From the NCBI GenBank assembly GCA_023375675.1, contig JALQBC010000003.1:1612001-1676000 (forward strand): a stretch of 64,000 nt of DNA, written 5' to 3'. The notes beneath the pieces are model-generated. The model made no database searches, was not told where the DNA came from, and worked only from the letters and a program-made list of their open reading frames with translations. The DNA comes from Cytospora piceicola. Taxonomy: Eukaryota; Ascomycota; Sordariomycetes; Diaporthales; Cytosporaceae. The position numbers and the translations under genes were made by a program. Below are positions 55,543 to 64,000 of the stretch, piece by piece (the stretch's first letter is position 1; each line of letters opens with the position of its first letter).

Positions 55543-56648
55543 GGTGGGCGGTGGAGGTTGAGGTTGAGGTTGAGGATGAGGATGAGGATGAGGATGAGTG
55601 ACATTGCTGGGTCCGTTATCCGTCAGCCCTACTTGCACAACTCGTGTGTAGGGTGGCTGGATGTTGTACTCGGGCTTGGACGGCAGGATGCGGGCTGTGA
55701 CAGGGTTTCAGAAAGGCCCAGGCATGACACAAACCTCGTGAGCTCGTGGGCTCGTGGACTCGTGACTCTTGGACTCTTGAACTCTTGGTGGCGGTCGTGG
55801 AACCCTTCCTGATGGTGCCTGGCGATCAGTCGCCAGCCTTCTGAGGCTTGTGTTCTTCCGACTGTGAGAGGCTATGATTGGTAATTGGATAGATAGAGCG
55901 ATAGCTGAGGCCAAATAGAGTCGATATGTTTTCCCTCTATAATCATCCAGCATGAAGTGCTTTCGGAAGGAAAACGGCTGGGCGTTGGCACAGCCTCGGG
56001 GGGTTTGTCAGGGAAGCGGCCCACTGTAGCCAATCGTGCTCCAGAACCGCCTGTCACCTGTGGTTCGCCTAGGATGGACCTTGAATGACGTCTCGTCAAA
56101 TGCTTGTTTCAGCTTGGATTGAACGTTCTTTCCGGATACATAAATAAGTACTCAGTTACTTGTCGACATCCACACTCCTCTATCATATGTCGCCGATTCC
56201 TCCTGTGTCTCTCTCTGTCTCTGTCTCTGCCTCTGCCTCTGCCTTTCGTCGTATGTACTTTATTCTTGTAGACTACCTAGGTACCTATTTAGGTACCTAT
56301 TTAGGTACCTAATAGGTATCGGTTCCTCCCCTGGGCTTCCTTTTGCCAAGAGCTACTTCGTAATCATAGAGCATCTTCACGGCTAACCTTCGTTATCCCT
56401 TGCGCGTAATCTCTCTCTCTCTAAACCCTCCTCCACCCCGCCACCATCACCATTCCAAGGTTCCAGGTTCAAGCCTCCCCACAGGATTCGTTCGCAAGGT
56501 TATGCGCACAAGACTCGACACTTGGGTAGATTCGCCTGGCTTTGTTTGTTCTATACTCCATTCTGTTGGTAGAAACACCTGGTTCGGTATCATAGAACAG
56601 CCTGATCAACCTCGTCGCATGGACTGAAGTGTTGTCCCGTATCTCATC
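55543..56648. other. Intergenic region with simple repeats
   Basis: No gene is supported. It contains the GAGGTT/GAGGAT run (55554-55598), a CTCGTGGA/ACTCTTGGA run (55735-55790), CT-rich repeats (56205-56245), a TACCTAGGTA palindrome (56274-56283) followed by two TACCTATTTAGG units, and the pyrimidine-rich leader of the next gene. Confidence 0.5.
55554..55598 (+). repeat. Hexamer repeat, GAGGTT x3 then GAGGAT x4
   Basis: Two related hexamers are repeated back to back, starting 12 bp after the esterase stop codon. The tract is read directly. Confidence 0.9.
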
Positions 56649-58247
56649 ATGCTCGACGAAAACCTACCCACCTTTCAGTTCAGGCAGACCCCTGAGAACC
56701 CTCTCTCCAGCGTCGTACATTTCACCCAGAACGGCTCCGAGCCCGCTCCCGAATACGTCTTGCAACGCGCCAACCCCTCCAACCCGGCAGCGCGCAACAA
56801 GTATGCCGTCGGCTTGACTGACCCCTATGCGCCCGGCGTTGTCTACGCCGAGGTCGTCGTCTCACCAGAGTGGTCGCAGCCATCTCTCTCAGCCGCTGAG
56901 ATCAGGGCACAACAGCAACAAAATGGCGGCGCACAACTCGCCCCCGTGCCTCTGATACCGGACAACTTCACCATTCAGCTCTACGATCCAGACCAGGCCG
57001 TGTCCGTCAAATACATACCGGGATCCTTCACAAGGACCGACAGCTGGGAGTTCGAGATGCTGACCCAGAGCTTCAAGATGCCCTCCAGCTCGCAGCTCGA
57101 CCGCCAAAACCAGAACGGGGAGCCCGTTGCCGATTTCAGGCCCAGGGTCATGTTCAGGTGGAAGAAGGATGGCAAGCTGACCAGGGACATGACGTGCTTC
57201 AACGTGGGCAAGAGTCTGGGAAAACACAAGAGCAAGGAGCCGGACATCACTATAGCCCTCTTCAAGCACGGGCGGGGCACAGCCGTGACTATCTACGAAC
57301 CCAACCTACAGCGCCTCGACATGGAGGACCGAAAGGGGCTAGATATCGTGCTGGTACTGGGCGCCGAGGTCATTCGCGATCTATACCTCTCGCCTGAGAG
57401 GAGACCAGACCTGTTCAACACGCGTTCCGGAGCTGTCGCCACCGGCAGGCGCAAGAACTCCAGGCCGAGCCCTCCACCGGCGGGCCCTTCGATGGCCATG
57501 ACGGGCGCCCTTGGCCCACCCCCACAGGAATCCCAACCTTCAATGTCCACTGCGAACGTGGCGTCATACCCCGCAGCAAGACCAAGCTCCTACGACATCG
57601 ATGCCGAAACCGAGCGGCTCAAGGCCATGGTCGAAAAGGAAGAGCAGGAGCGGCAGGCCGCGAGGCAGCGGGAGGACCGGGAGCGCGAGAGGATGGACAT
57701 GGAGGAGGCAAAACGCATCAAGCAGATGATAGACGACGAGGAGAAGGAGAAGCGCCTGCGCGATGCCGAGGTGGCTAAGGAGACGGAGCGGCTCAAGAGG
57801 CTGTACGGTACCGATGGGCAGGACCTGCCATCGAGCCGACCGCCGGCGACCCAGCACCAGAACTCAAACAGCCCGCCGCTACCGCAACGGCCCCAGTTCC
57901 AAGGTCTTCCGTCCCCTCCCATGGCCACTCAGCAACCACCCCCGCAGACGGCGGGAGCACCCCAGTTCGCTGGCCCGCCCCAGAGGCCGGTGAGCGTCGG
58001 CCCGGGAACGGCGGGACCGTTCCACAGTTCGACGCTGAACAACCTCTTCAGCCGACCAAGCGGGACCCCGCCACCCCAGGCGTCGACGCAACAGCACTCA
58101 CAGGCCGGCCCATCGAGGCCGGGCCGGAAGCATTCTCAGGGGCCGTACCTGTCCGGAACAAACCCGGCGGCTGCAGTGTCCGGTTTCTTTCAGAAGATGA
58201 AGGACGACGGCAAGAAGGTTACGAAGAAGAAGAGCATGCAGTGGTAA
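56649..58247 (+). CDS. Conserved-looking fungal protein with central coiled coil, 532 residues
   Basis: I do not recognise a named family. One exon, start MLDENLPTFQFRQ after a pyrimidine-rich leader. Residues 1-265 look folded and globular (VVHFTQNGSEPAPEYVLQR, FTIQLYDPDQAVSVKYIPG, PRVMFRWKKDGKLTRDMTCF, GRGTAVTIYEPNLQRLDM, IVLVLGAEVIRDLYLSP). Residues about 320-390 form a highly charged helix, probably a coiled coil (ERLKAMVEKEEQERQAARQR). The last 140 residues are Pro/Gln/Ser-rich and disordered, ending in a basic tail (KKVTKKKSMQW). No signal peptide or membrane segment is seen. Strong third-position bias supports the frame. The N-terminal domain suggests a conserved Pezizomycotina protein; its function is unknown to me. 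Confidence 0.82.
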   Translation: MLDENLPTFQFRQTPENPLSSVVHFTQNGSEPAPEYVLQRANPSNPAARNKYAVGLTDPYAPGVVYAEVVVSPEWSQPSLSAAEIRAQQQQNGGAQLAPVPLIPDNFTIQLYDPDQAVSVKYIPGSFTRTDSWEFEMLTQSFKMPSSSQLDRQNQNGEPVADFRPRVMFRWKKDGKLTRDMTCFNVGKSLGKHKSKEPDITIALFKHGRGTAVTIYEPNLQRLDMEDRKGLDIVLVLGAEVIRDLYLSPERRPDLFNTRSGAVATGRRKNSRPSPPPAGPSMAMTGALGPPPQESQPSMSTANVASYPAARPSSYDIDAETERLKAMVEKEEQERQAARQREDRERERMDMEEAKRIKQMIDDEEKEKRLRDAEVAKETERLKRLYGTDGQDLPSSRPPATQHQNSNSPPLPQRPQFQGLPSPPMATQQPPPQTAGAPQFAGPPQRPVSVGPGTAGPFHSSTLNNLFSRPSGTPPPQASTQQHSQAGPSRPGRKHSQGPYLSGTNPAAAVSGFFQKMKDDGKKVTKKKSMQW

Positions 58248-58815
58248 AAAGGGCTGGGATCCTTCGAGCTCGCTATGATTCATATCTTCCGGGGCCAGTC
58301 TTTGTTTCTCCTCAGCATGGTATCGTTGGCATTGCGGTGGTTTCTCATTCTAAGGATGGCGTTCTTCGCGAATTACTGGGGATTTCGTGGCTCAGATACC
58401 ATGGAGGTCGGATGATGATAAATGAAATGATGAAATTCGTCTACGATTTTGCGCTGCGGTTCCTATTTAATACATCAAGGTATCTTGTGGTGGCGAGTTC
58501 ATGCGTATCTTCATCCAAGTTGCAGCGCTCTCATGGATAGCAGAATGGTCCATTGTAGCCATGGATAATAATCTTGATATCTCGCACCAAGTCAAATTGT
58601 CGCCTGAGCACATGGATATCACTGGTGGTATATGGGCATGATGAGTTCGTTTAAAACAAATCATCATTCAGGATAGTCATATATAAAGATTGCCTAATTC
58701 AACAGGAGACTCTGCAATCTAGAAGTTCATAGTCGTAAGGGGAGTTGTTCACATGAGTAATTCAAGGGGAGAGGGATCAGCACTACTACCTTCGCGGATA
58801 ATATATCCGGCCTTC
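58248..58815. terminator. Convergent 3' region
   Basis: This 568-bp gap lies between two converging genes and should hold both 3' ends. It is AT-rich, without a coding frame of note. Confidence 0.45.
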
Positions 58816-60261
58816 TTACCGCCAAAACCACCCGGACGAGTTGCCATTCTTATTGCCAGACTTGGTGTCCTCGCGCCGATGCTGCTCCGACTCCTCCAAC
58901 TGTTCAGACCAAGACCCGTGGTCTTCCTGACGGGCAGCTCGTTCACCCTCGGTGTGATGAGAGGAATGGACCGAGTAGTGCGTCTGCCGGCCGACTTCCT
59001 CGCCGTCGGCATTCAGTCTCCTGACCTCGGTCTGCGAGTGGACGTTGCCAAAGGTGTCAGTATGCTCCGAGGTCGTCGTGACCGTCTTGCCACCGAAAGA
59101 GTCGTATTCCACGGTCTCGCCGCCAGGAAGCTTCTCTGTTCTTCCCCGTTCTGCCCGCCAGTCCGCAGGCGGAGAAGCCACCTCCGTGACCGATTTGGCA
59201 AAGCTGTTAAAGGACCTGTCTGCCTCGGCAACGGCGGAGCTGATCATGGAGAACAGGTCCTGCTCTGTGTCCGGCTGCCCGTGTTGATCATCTGACGCGG
59301 GCTTCGCATCGCTGGGCGTCCGCGTCTGGACGCTGCGTGAAGAGAGCTCGCGGGCGTACTTCTCAATCCCCCTCTCCAGGCCCTTCACGGCCTGGTCGGC
59401 CTTACGGATCATCTCCGCGAAGTTGAAGGTAATGTCCTTATCTAGCCTCGTCATCATGTCATCCCAATTCATACCCTTTCCGTCAAGTTCCTTCAGCATC
59501 ATGGCCGCGAGCCCCCTGAGAGTCTCGATATCCTCGGCGTGTTTGCGCTCCATGTCCCCGGTATGTTCCATCGTCTTCCGCCGCTCGTCGAGCCACTCGC
59601 GCATGGAGGCCGGCCGATGCTGCTCTTGCTCTTGCTCCACGGCCTGTTCTGAGTGCGCTCGAACTTCGTCTAGGAACGTGGCGTTCTCCCAGATGAACGG
59701 CGGCGGGAGCAGACCCCTCCCATGGAGCCTTCGAACCCAGACCAGAGGCGGCTCTCCCGAGGCGAAAGTCTTGAGGATGGTTTTCTTGAGATCTGCCCGG
59801 CCCCTCAGGTCCATCAGTGGCCCGTTCTCTACCCCGCTCACAGTCATCAGGTCCTCAAAGGCCTCGTGGTAGCCAAAGTGGCCGGCATCGACATCGCGTG
59901 GAAGGTCGTTAGGTATCGGTTGCGGCAGGTGGCGGAGGTTGTAAGGAGAATAAGGATCGAGCTGTGCCCATTTATCCCAGTACTGAAAGCCTTCCGTAGG
60001 CTCCCTGCGGCGAGTGGTGCGGTCGAAGGGATGCATCTTTCGGCCCCGACAGGAAGGGTCGATATGCTCGGAGTCGCAGGATCGGCTGTTAAAGGGCCGG
60101 CCGTAAGGATCTTCTGACTGAGGGGTAGTTGCGGTGTCGTCGCGATGGGTATTGGCTCCAGCGAATGCCGATATTCCAGCGCCAATGCGTGCGTTAACGT
60201 GGTTCTTGAATCTGATGAATGGGTTCTTGGAAGACTGAGGTTGATCGTCGTCGTCGTGCAT
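58816..60261 (-). CDS. Hydrophilic protein of unknown function, 481 residues
   Basis: Not assigned to a named family. One exon, start MHDDDDQPQSSKNPFIRF. The first quarter is charged; a more ordered part follows (GFQYWDKWAQLDPYSPYNLRHLP, FGYHEAFEDLMTV, LPPPFIWENATFLDEV). A helical, charged middle (REWLDERRKTMEHTGDME) leads to a beta-rich tail (TEKLPGGETVEYDSFGGKT, HTDTFGNVHSQTEVRRLN, GEEVGRQTHYSVHSSHH) that faintly recalls the charged tails of HAX1-like or myeloid-leukemia-factor proteins; that is only a resemblance. The stop TAA lies inside a donor-like string, CGGTAAGAAG, so a further exon may exist. It is divergent from the NIPA gene with 925 bp between starts. Confidence 0.78.
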   Translation of the reverse strand: MHDDDDQPQSSKNPFIRFKNHVNARIGAGISAFAGANTHRDDTATTPQSEDPYGRPFNSRSCDSEHIDPSCRGRKMHPFDRTTRRREPTEGFQYWDKWAQLDPYSPYNLRHLPQPIPNDLPRDVDAGHFGYHEAFEDLMTVSGVENGPLMDLRGRADLKKTILKTFASGEPPLVWVRRLHGRGLLPPPFIWENATFLDEVRAHSEQAVEQEQEQHRPASMREWLDERRKTMEHTGDMERKHAEDIETLRGLAAMMLKELDGKGMNWDDMMTRLDKDITFNFAEMIRKADQAVKGLERGIEKYARELSSRSVQTRTPSDAKPASDDQHGQPDTEQDLFSMISSAVAEADRSFNSFAKSVTEVASPPADWRAERGRTEKLPGGETVEYDSFGGKTVTTTSEHTDTFGNVHSQTEVRRLNADGEEVGRQTHYSVHSSHHTEGERAARQEDHGSWSEQLEESEQHRREDTKSGNKNGNSSGWFWR

Positions 60262-61186
60262 AGTCGTTCCTCGTATGTCTTATTATTAGTCCGGAGGCAC
60301 CGCACGGTCGAGGCTCGATCGCCCCCGCTGATTGTCGACTCCAGTTGAATTTCCACCCGTTGATGGTTTGCGAGTCCGAGACCGCGAGGCCGAAGTAATA
60401 TCTCTGTAGAGAATCAAGAAATAGAGCGAGAGAGTGAGAGAGTGAGAGAATAAGCGCCTGGGACTGACTGGTGTGTTCTTTTGCTTCAATCTGTTGTCGT
60501 CACCAGAATGCGTGCGGGGGTTGAGGAAAGATAGTCGTAGTAGTATACCGGTCGGTGTTGGGGGAAAGGGCGACATCCACTGCACTAATTGGGTAGTTGC
60601 CCGCTAAGCAGGCGGACTTAAAGTGCTGTCTTCCGGGCCAGTCTCGGCCGGCAGGTTTTGCCATGCAGCCGTGTCTCGCCTGTATGACGTTCTGACGTTA
60701 ATTAATACGCGAACCATCCCGAACTTGAATATCGCCTATCGGCAGCATGCTCCGCAGTTAATAATTCGAAACCCCTACTTACACTATTATTCTTGTTCAT
60801 ACATACTACATACATATCTACATACGAGGGTTTTCGCATCTCATCCCAAAATAGCATTCATTTCCTCCCATCCACTTGACCCAGCTCTTACCTATCTATT
60901 CATGTGCCACTTTGACTTTGTTCCTGCTGTTCTTATTCCCTCTTCCGCCCGCCCCGCCAACCTGGAACTGGACCCTTCCGTGCGACTCTGCTCCTTCGCC
61001 TCTCCAAAATTGACTGACTATCGAACGAGTCCGAACGCCCAAGGAGAAGACTCACAAACTACAACCGCCGAGACATATATCCCCCATATCCCCGTATTCA
61101 GTTCGCCCTCGCCCATGATACAGACTTCGTCAGGACGTTTTCGCAGTCCTTGGCCGGCAACCGCAGCCTGCCCATAAGCGGCCGAA
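60262..61186. promoter_or_regulatory. Divergent promoter region
   Basis: Promoters of the 58.8-kb minus gene and of the NIPA gene must lie here. An open frame runs from 60623 to 61177 on the plus strand but shows no domain and weak bias; it is probably leader sequence. No motif is assigned. Confidence 0.45.
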
Positions 61187-63399
61187 ATGTACCTACCCAT
61201 ACCACCTGCTTCGATACAAGCGAGATCCAACACCGATTACTTTCCCGTCTATACCTCCCAGAACTTCCTCCTTGGCGACAACGGCAATGGTAAACCGGAC
61301 GACCCCAAGAAAGGTCTGGAAAACTGGTCCAGCCTGATCGGAATCATTACGGCCGTCGTTGGAAATATCCTGATTGCCCTAGCCTTGAACGTACAGCGGT
61401 ATGCGCACATTCAGTTGCATAAAGAAAGAGCGCGGGTGCGTGAGCGGGCGAAACAGGCACTGAGAACCGCAAAAAATGGAGGATCCCAAGGTGGCTATGG
61501 AGCCGTGGACCAGCCAGGCAACGGCAGCAACGCCCGGAGCGATGACGAGGCGGACGATGCTCAAGACACGGACCCCCTGACCCAGTCTATACACTCCGCC
61601 GGCTCGGGCTGGTCCGAGACCTCGGATGAGGATGCGCCCAAGCCCGTCTCGACGTACCTCCAGTCGCCGTCCTGGTGGCTGGGCCAGATCCTGATTACCG
61701 TGGGCGAGATGGGCAACTTCCTGGCATATGGCTTTGCGCCTGCATCGATCGTGTCGCCGCTGGGCGTCGTGGCCCTGGTTTCGAACTGTATCATTGCGCC
61801 GATAGTGTTCAAGGAGAAGTTCCGCTCACGTGACTTCTGGGGTGTGGTCATTGCAGTGTTCGGCGCCGTGACTGTTGTCTTGAGCGCGAGTTCGCAGGAG
61901 ACGAAGCTTGACCCGCACGCTGTTCTGGAAGCCATATCCACCACGGAATTCGAGATATACACGGGTGTCACTTGCGGTCTGATCATCCTACTCATGTGGT
62001 TGAGCCCTAAGTACGGAAATCGCACCATTTTGATTGATCTTAGCCTTGTAGGGCTATTTGGTATGTCGACGGACACGTTCATGGGCATTGGAGAAGTTCC
62101 AGGTTGCTAACAAAACCCTCAGGCGGATACACTGCTCTGTCAACCAAGGGCGTAGCTTCTATGTTGTCTTCTACCTTGTTAGGAGCTTTCACTACGCCGG
62201 TGACGTACGTGCTCTTGGTGATCCTACTAGGCACGGCTATCATGCAGGTTCGCTACCTGAATAATGCTTTGCAAAGATTTGATTCGACCCAAGTTATTCC
62301 TATACAATTTGTGTCTTTTACGCTGTGTGTTATTATAGGCAGTGCGGTGCTGTATAGAGATTTCGAGCGGACGACCGCAAAACAGGCGGTCAAGTTTGTC
62401 GGTGGCTGTCTTCTGACTTTCTTCGGCGTATTTCTCATTACTAGCGGCAGGCCGCCGGCAGACGAGGATGAAGATTTGCTGTCAGACGAAGAGGGCGTCG
62501 AGGAGACCATCGGTTTAGCGGCGCAAGATTCGAACGAGCCACAGTCACCTGGGCAGCAGAGGCATCGTGGTACTGAGGCGAAGAATTCAAGACGGTCGTC
62601 CCGCGTTAGTTTCATGGATGCTGTCAACAAGCCTTTGACGGTTCTGGCGGAGTACAACGCGCCGACAACAAGAACATCCACATCGAAGACACCCTTACTA
62701 CACTCAGGAGAGGCGAGCGAATCGGCACCATTGTTACAGACTCAATCGCGAGAACCACCACCCTTACACGCCGTCCACCCAGGGGTCCAGCATGCTATTT
62801 CCTACGAATCAGCAGTATCGGTATCCAGCGCGACACCCATGAACTCGGAACCTTCGACGCACCCAGGCACACCATCGGCCCGTGACATTCCCGCCATCAA
62901 CATTCCTGGATCTCCAGTAGCACCAAGGCCAGGAACCTCATCAGCGACTCGGCAACACTCGCAACATTTTACGGGCCCGCTCTTCTCACCCTCGCCCTTC
63001 CACTCAACCGTTAGCGGCTTGGTGCCCGCGACACTGTTGATGGACGGCTCACCCACGACACGAAGACCGACCTCGAGGAGGCATAGCAGGCCCAGTCTGC
63101 GGCAGAGCTTGTACATGTCCCATACTGGGCTGGGGGAAGACGTCCGCGGTGAGGAGAGAGCGGAGGCGATTGGGGCGATGAGCGGCATGGAGAGGAGTCG
63201 GACGACAGATGAGTCCCAAACACATGGAGGTGAGGCAGTCGATGGGAGCAGCAACGGCGTGAGGAGCCGTGCGAGGAGCCTGACACATACGATGGGAGAG
63301 CTTTTTGGCATGAGGGGGAGGCGCGAGACCGGAATTGCTCGGAATGAGGGCAGGGAAGGTACTGGAAGAAACACCAGCATAAGTACGGAGGCGCTGTGA
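61187..63399 (+). CDS. NIPA-type magnesium transporter
   Basis: Membrane protein of the NIPA (DUF803) family, linked to Mg2+ transport. Exons 61187-62060 and 62123-63399 (GTATGT, GCTAAC branch, CTCAG) give 716 residues. Membrane helices begin with SSLIGIITAVVGNILIALAL at about 45-65. A hydrophilic insert of some 85 residues with acidic, Ser-rich sequence separates it from WWLGQILITVGEMGNFLAYG. The family signature NFLAYGFAPASIVSPLGVVALVSN is complete. More helices follow, including WGVVIAVFGAVTVVLSA, TYVLLVILLGTAIMQV, IPIQFVSFTLCVIIGSAVLY and FVGGCLLTFFGVFLI. The C-terminal 280 residues are a cytosolic, Ser/Thr/Arg-rich tail, long for the family. The class is firm; ion and membrane location are inferred. 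Confidence 0.92.
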
Positions 63400-64000
63400 C
63401 CGACCGGGAAAACTCGAAAATCTCGTCAGAGAGAATGTATTGATCAAGGGTGGTATGTCAACGGGGCTTGGAAACCGAAAGGTTGCATGGAGAAGGAGTT
63501 AAGGTCATCGGATTTGTTTGATCATGCAGAGATAGCGTTGTTCGAGCGTGTTTCGTTTGTTTAACCGGCGAAGATACTGCCGGGGCTTTGAATACCCCAT
63601 ATTTTCCCTGTCATTGTATGTACATATAGAGATGTTGAGTAATCATATACCAGTGTCTGCTGAAGCACATTGCGGAAATCATCGGTCCCAAGCCTAGCAG
63701 ACAGAGAAGATTGAAGTGTTACATGGTAGTCTCGGATGTGGACTAGACTCGGGAGACCTATGATCTGGTGCCAGAGAAGAAAAGAAAAAACCAGGAACCG
63801 GATGGAAGAGATTCGCATGACAATCAAAACAAGGAGCTTGTACCTATAAAGACGTGATGCCCCTACTACACCATAACCCAGAAGGTGATCATCGCTAGGC
63901 AGACTGCCCAACAGAACGAATTATTGTGAGCTTGTCGTGGGGAGAATATTGAGAACAACGGACCATCCGAAGTATTCCCATGAGTAACGTTTGGAGGTGT
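63400..64000. other. Right edge without a supported gene
   Basis: The last 600 bp include the NIPA 3' end. The minus-strand frame at 63561-63911 has no recognisable domain and is not called. Confidence 0.5.

Noticed and set aside
60623..61177. Plus-strand frame of 184 codons upstream of the NIPA gene
   Set aside because: No domain and weak bias; it lies where the promoter and leader are expected and is in no spliceable relation that I could support.
1..64000. Secondary-metabolite cluster or CRISPR array
   Set aside because: No polyketide synthase, peptide synthetase, terpene enzyme or P450 is present, and the tandem arrays lack the repeat-spacer pattern.

Overview
The window looks like nuclear DNA of a filamentous ascomycete (Pezizomycotina, most likely Sordariomycetes). 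The evidence is intron-bearing genes with short GT-AG introns (48-238 nt) that often carry CTAAC/CTGAC branch sites, strong G/C preference at third codon positions, fungal-only families, and long gene-poor spacers of lower coding quality. I see no rRNA, tRNA, CRISPR array, intact transposon or secondary-metabolite cluster. Species cannot be fixed from the sequence alone.

Layout. 1-9.4 kb is gene-poor and carries two glycoside hydrolase genes: a GH64 beta-1,3-glucanase (1.5-3.2 kb) and a secreted GH43 enzyme (6.55-7.74 kb). 9.4-23.7 kb is a dense housekeeping block: SWC5 (SWR1 chromatin remodeller), NOP4 (four-RRM ribosome biogenesis factor) divergent from the condensin subunit YCG1/CAP-G, the GPI ethanolamine-phosphate transferase LAS21/GPI7, a small YBL028C-like nucleolar-type protein and a SIZ/PIAS SUMO ligase. 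27.3-34.9 kb carries a heterotrimeric G protein beta subunit and, 5.3 kb downstream on the same strand, a phosducin-like protein of the class that acts as the folding chaperone of G-beta. 36.7-45.1 kb holds a large single-pass membrane protein of unknown function, RanBP1/YRB1, an unrecognised two-exon gene and TAF14 (YEATS plus ET domains).

47.5-56 kb begins with a Zn2Cys6 regulator with an ARO80-type zinc cluster. It is followed by a run of four unrelated tandem-repeat arrays (50.85-51.70 and 52.56-53.0 kb) that flank a tiny two-exon gene, then a secreted CE1-type esterase. 56.6-63.4 kb contains two conserved-looking proteins of unknown function and a NIPA-type magnesium transporter.

Functional threads: chromatin and transcription (SWC5, condensin, SUMO ligase, TAF14, the Zn2Cys6 factor); G-protein signalling (G-beta plus its chaperone); carbohydrate degradation (GH64, GH43, CE1); ribosome biogenesis and nuclear transport (NOP4, YBL028C-like, RanBP1). 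The items most worth follow-up are the linked G-beta/chaperone pair, the repeat-array district with its nested small gene, a 10-bp palindrome (TACCTAGGTA) found ten times and only between genes, stop-free in-frame introns, and three unrecognised proteins.
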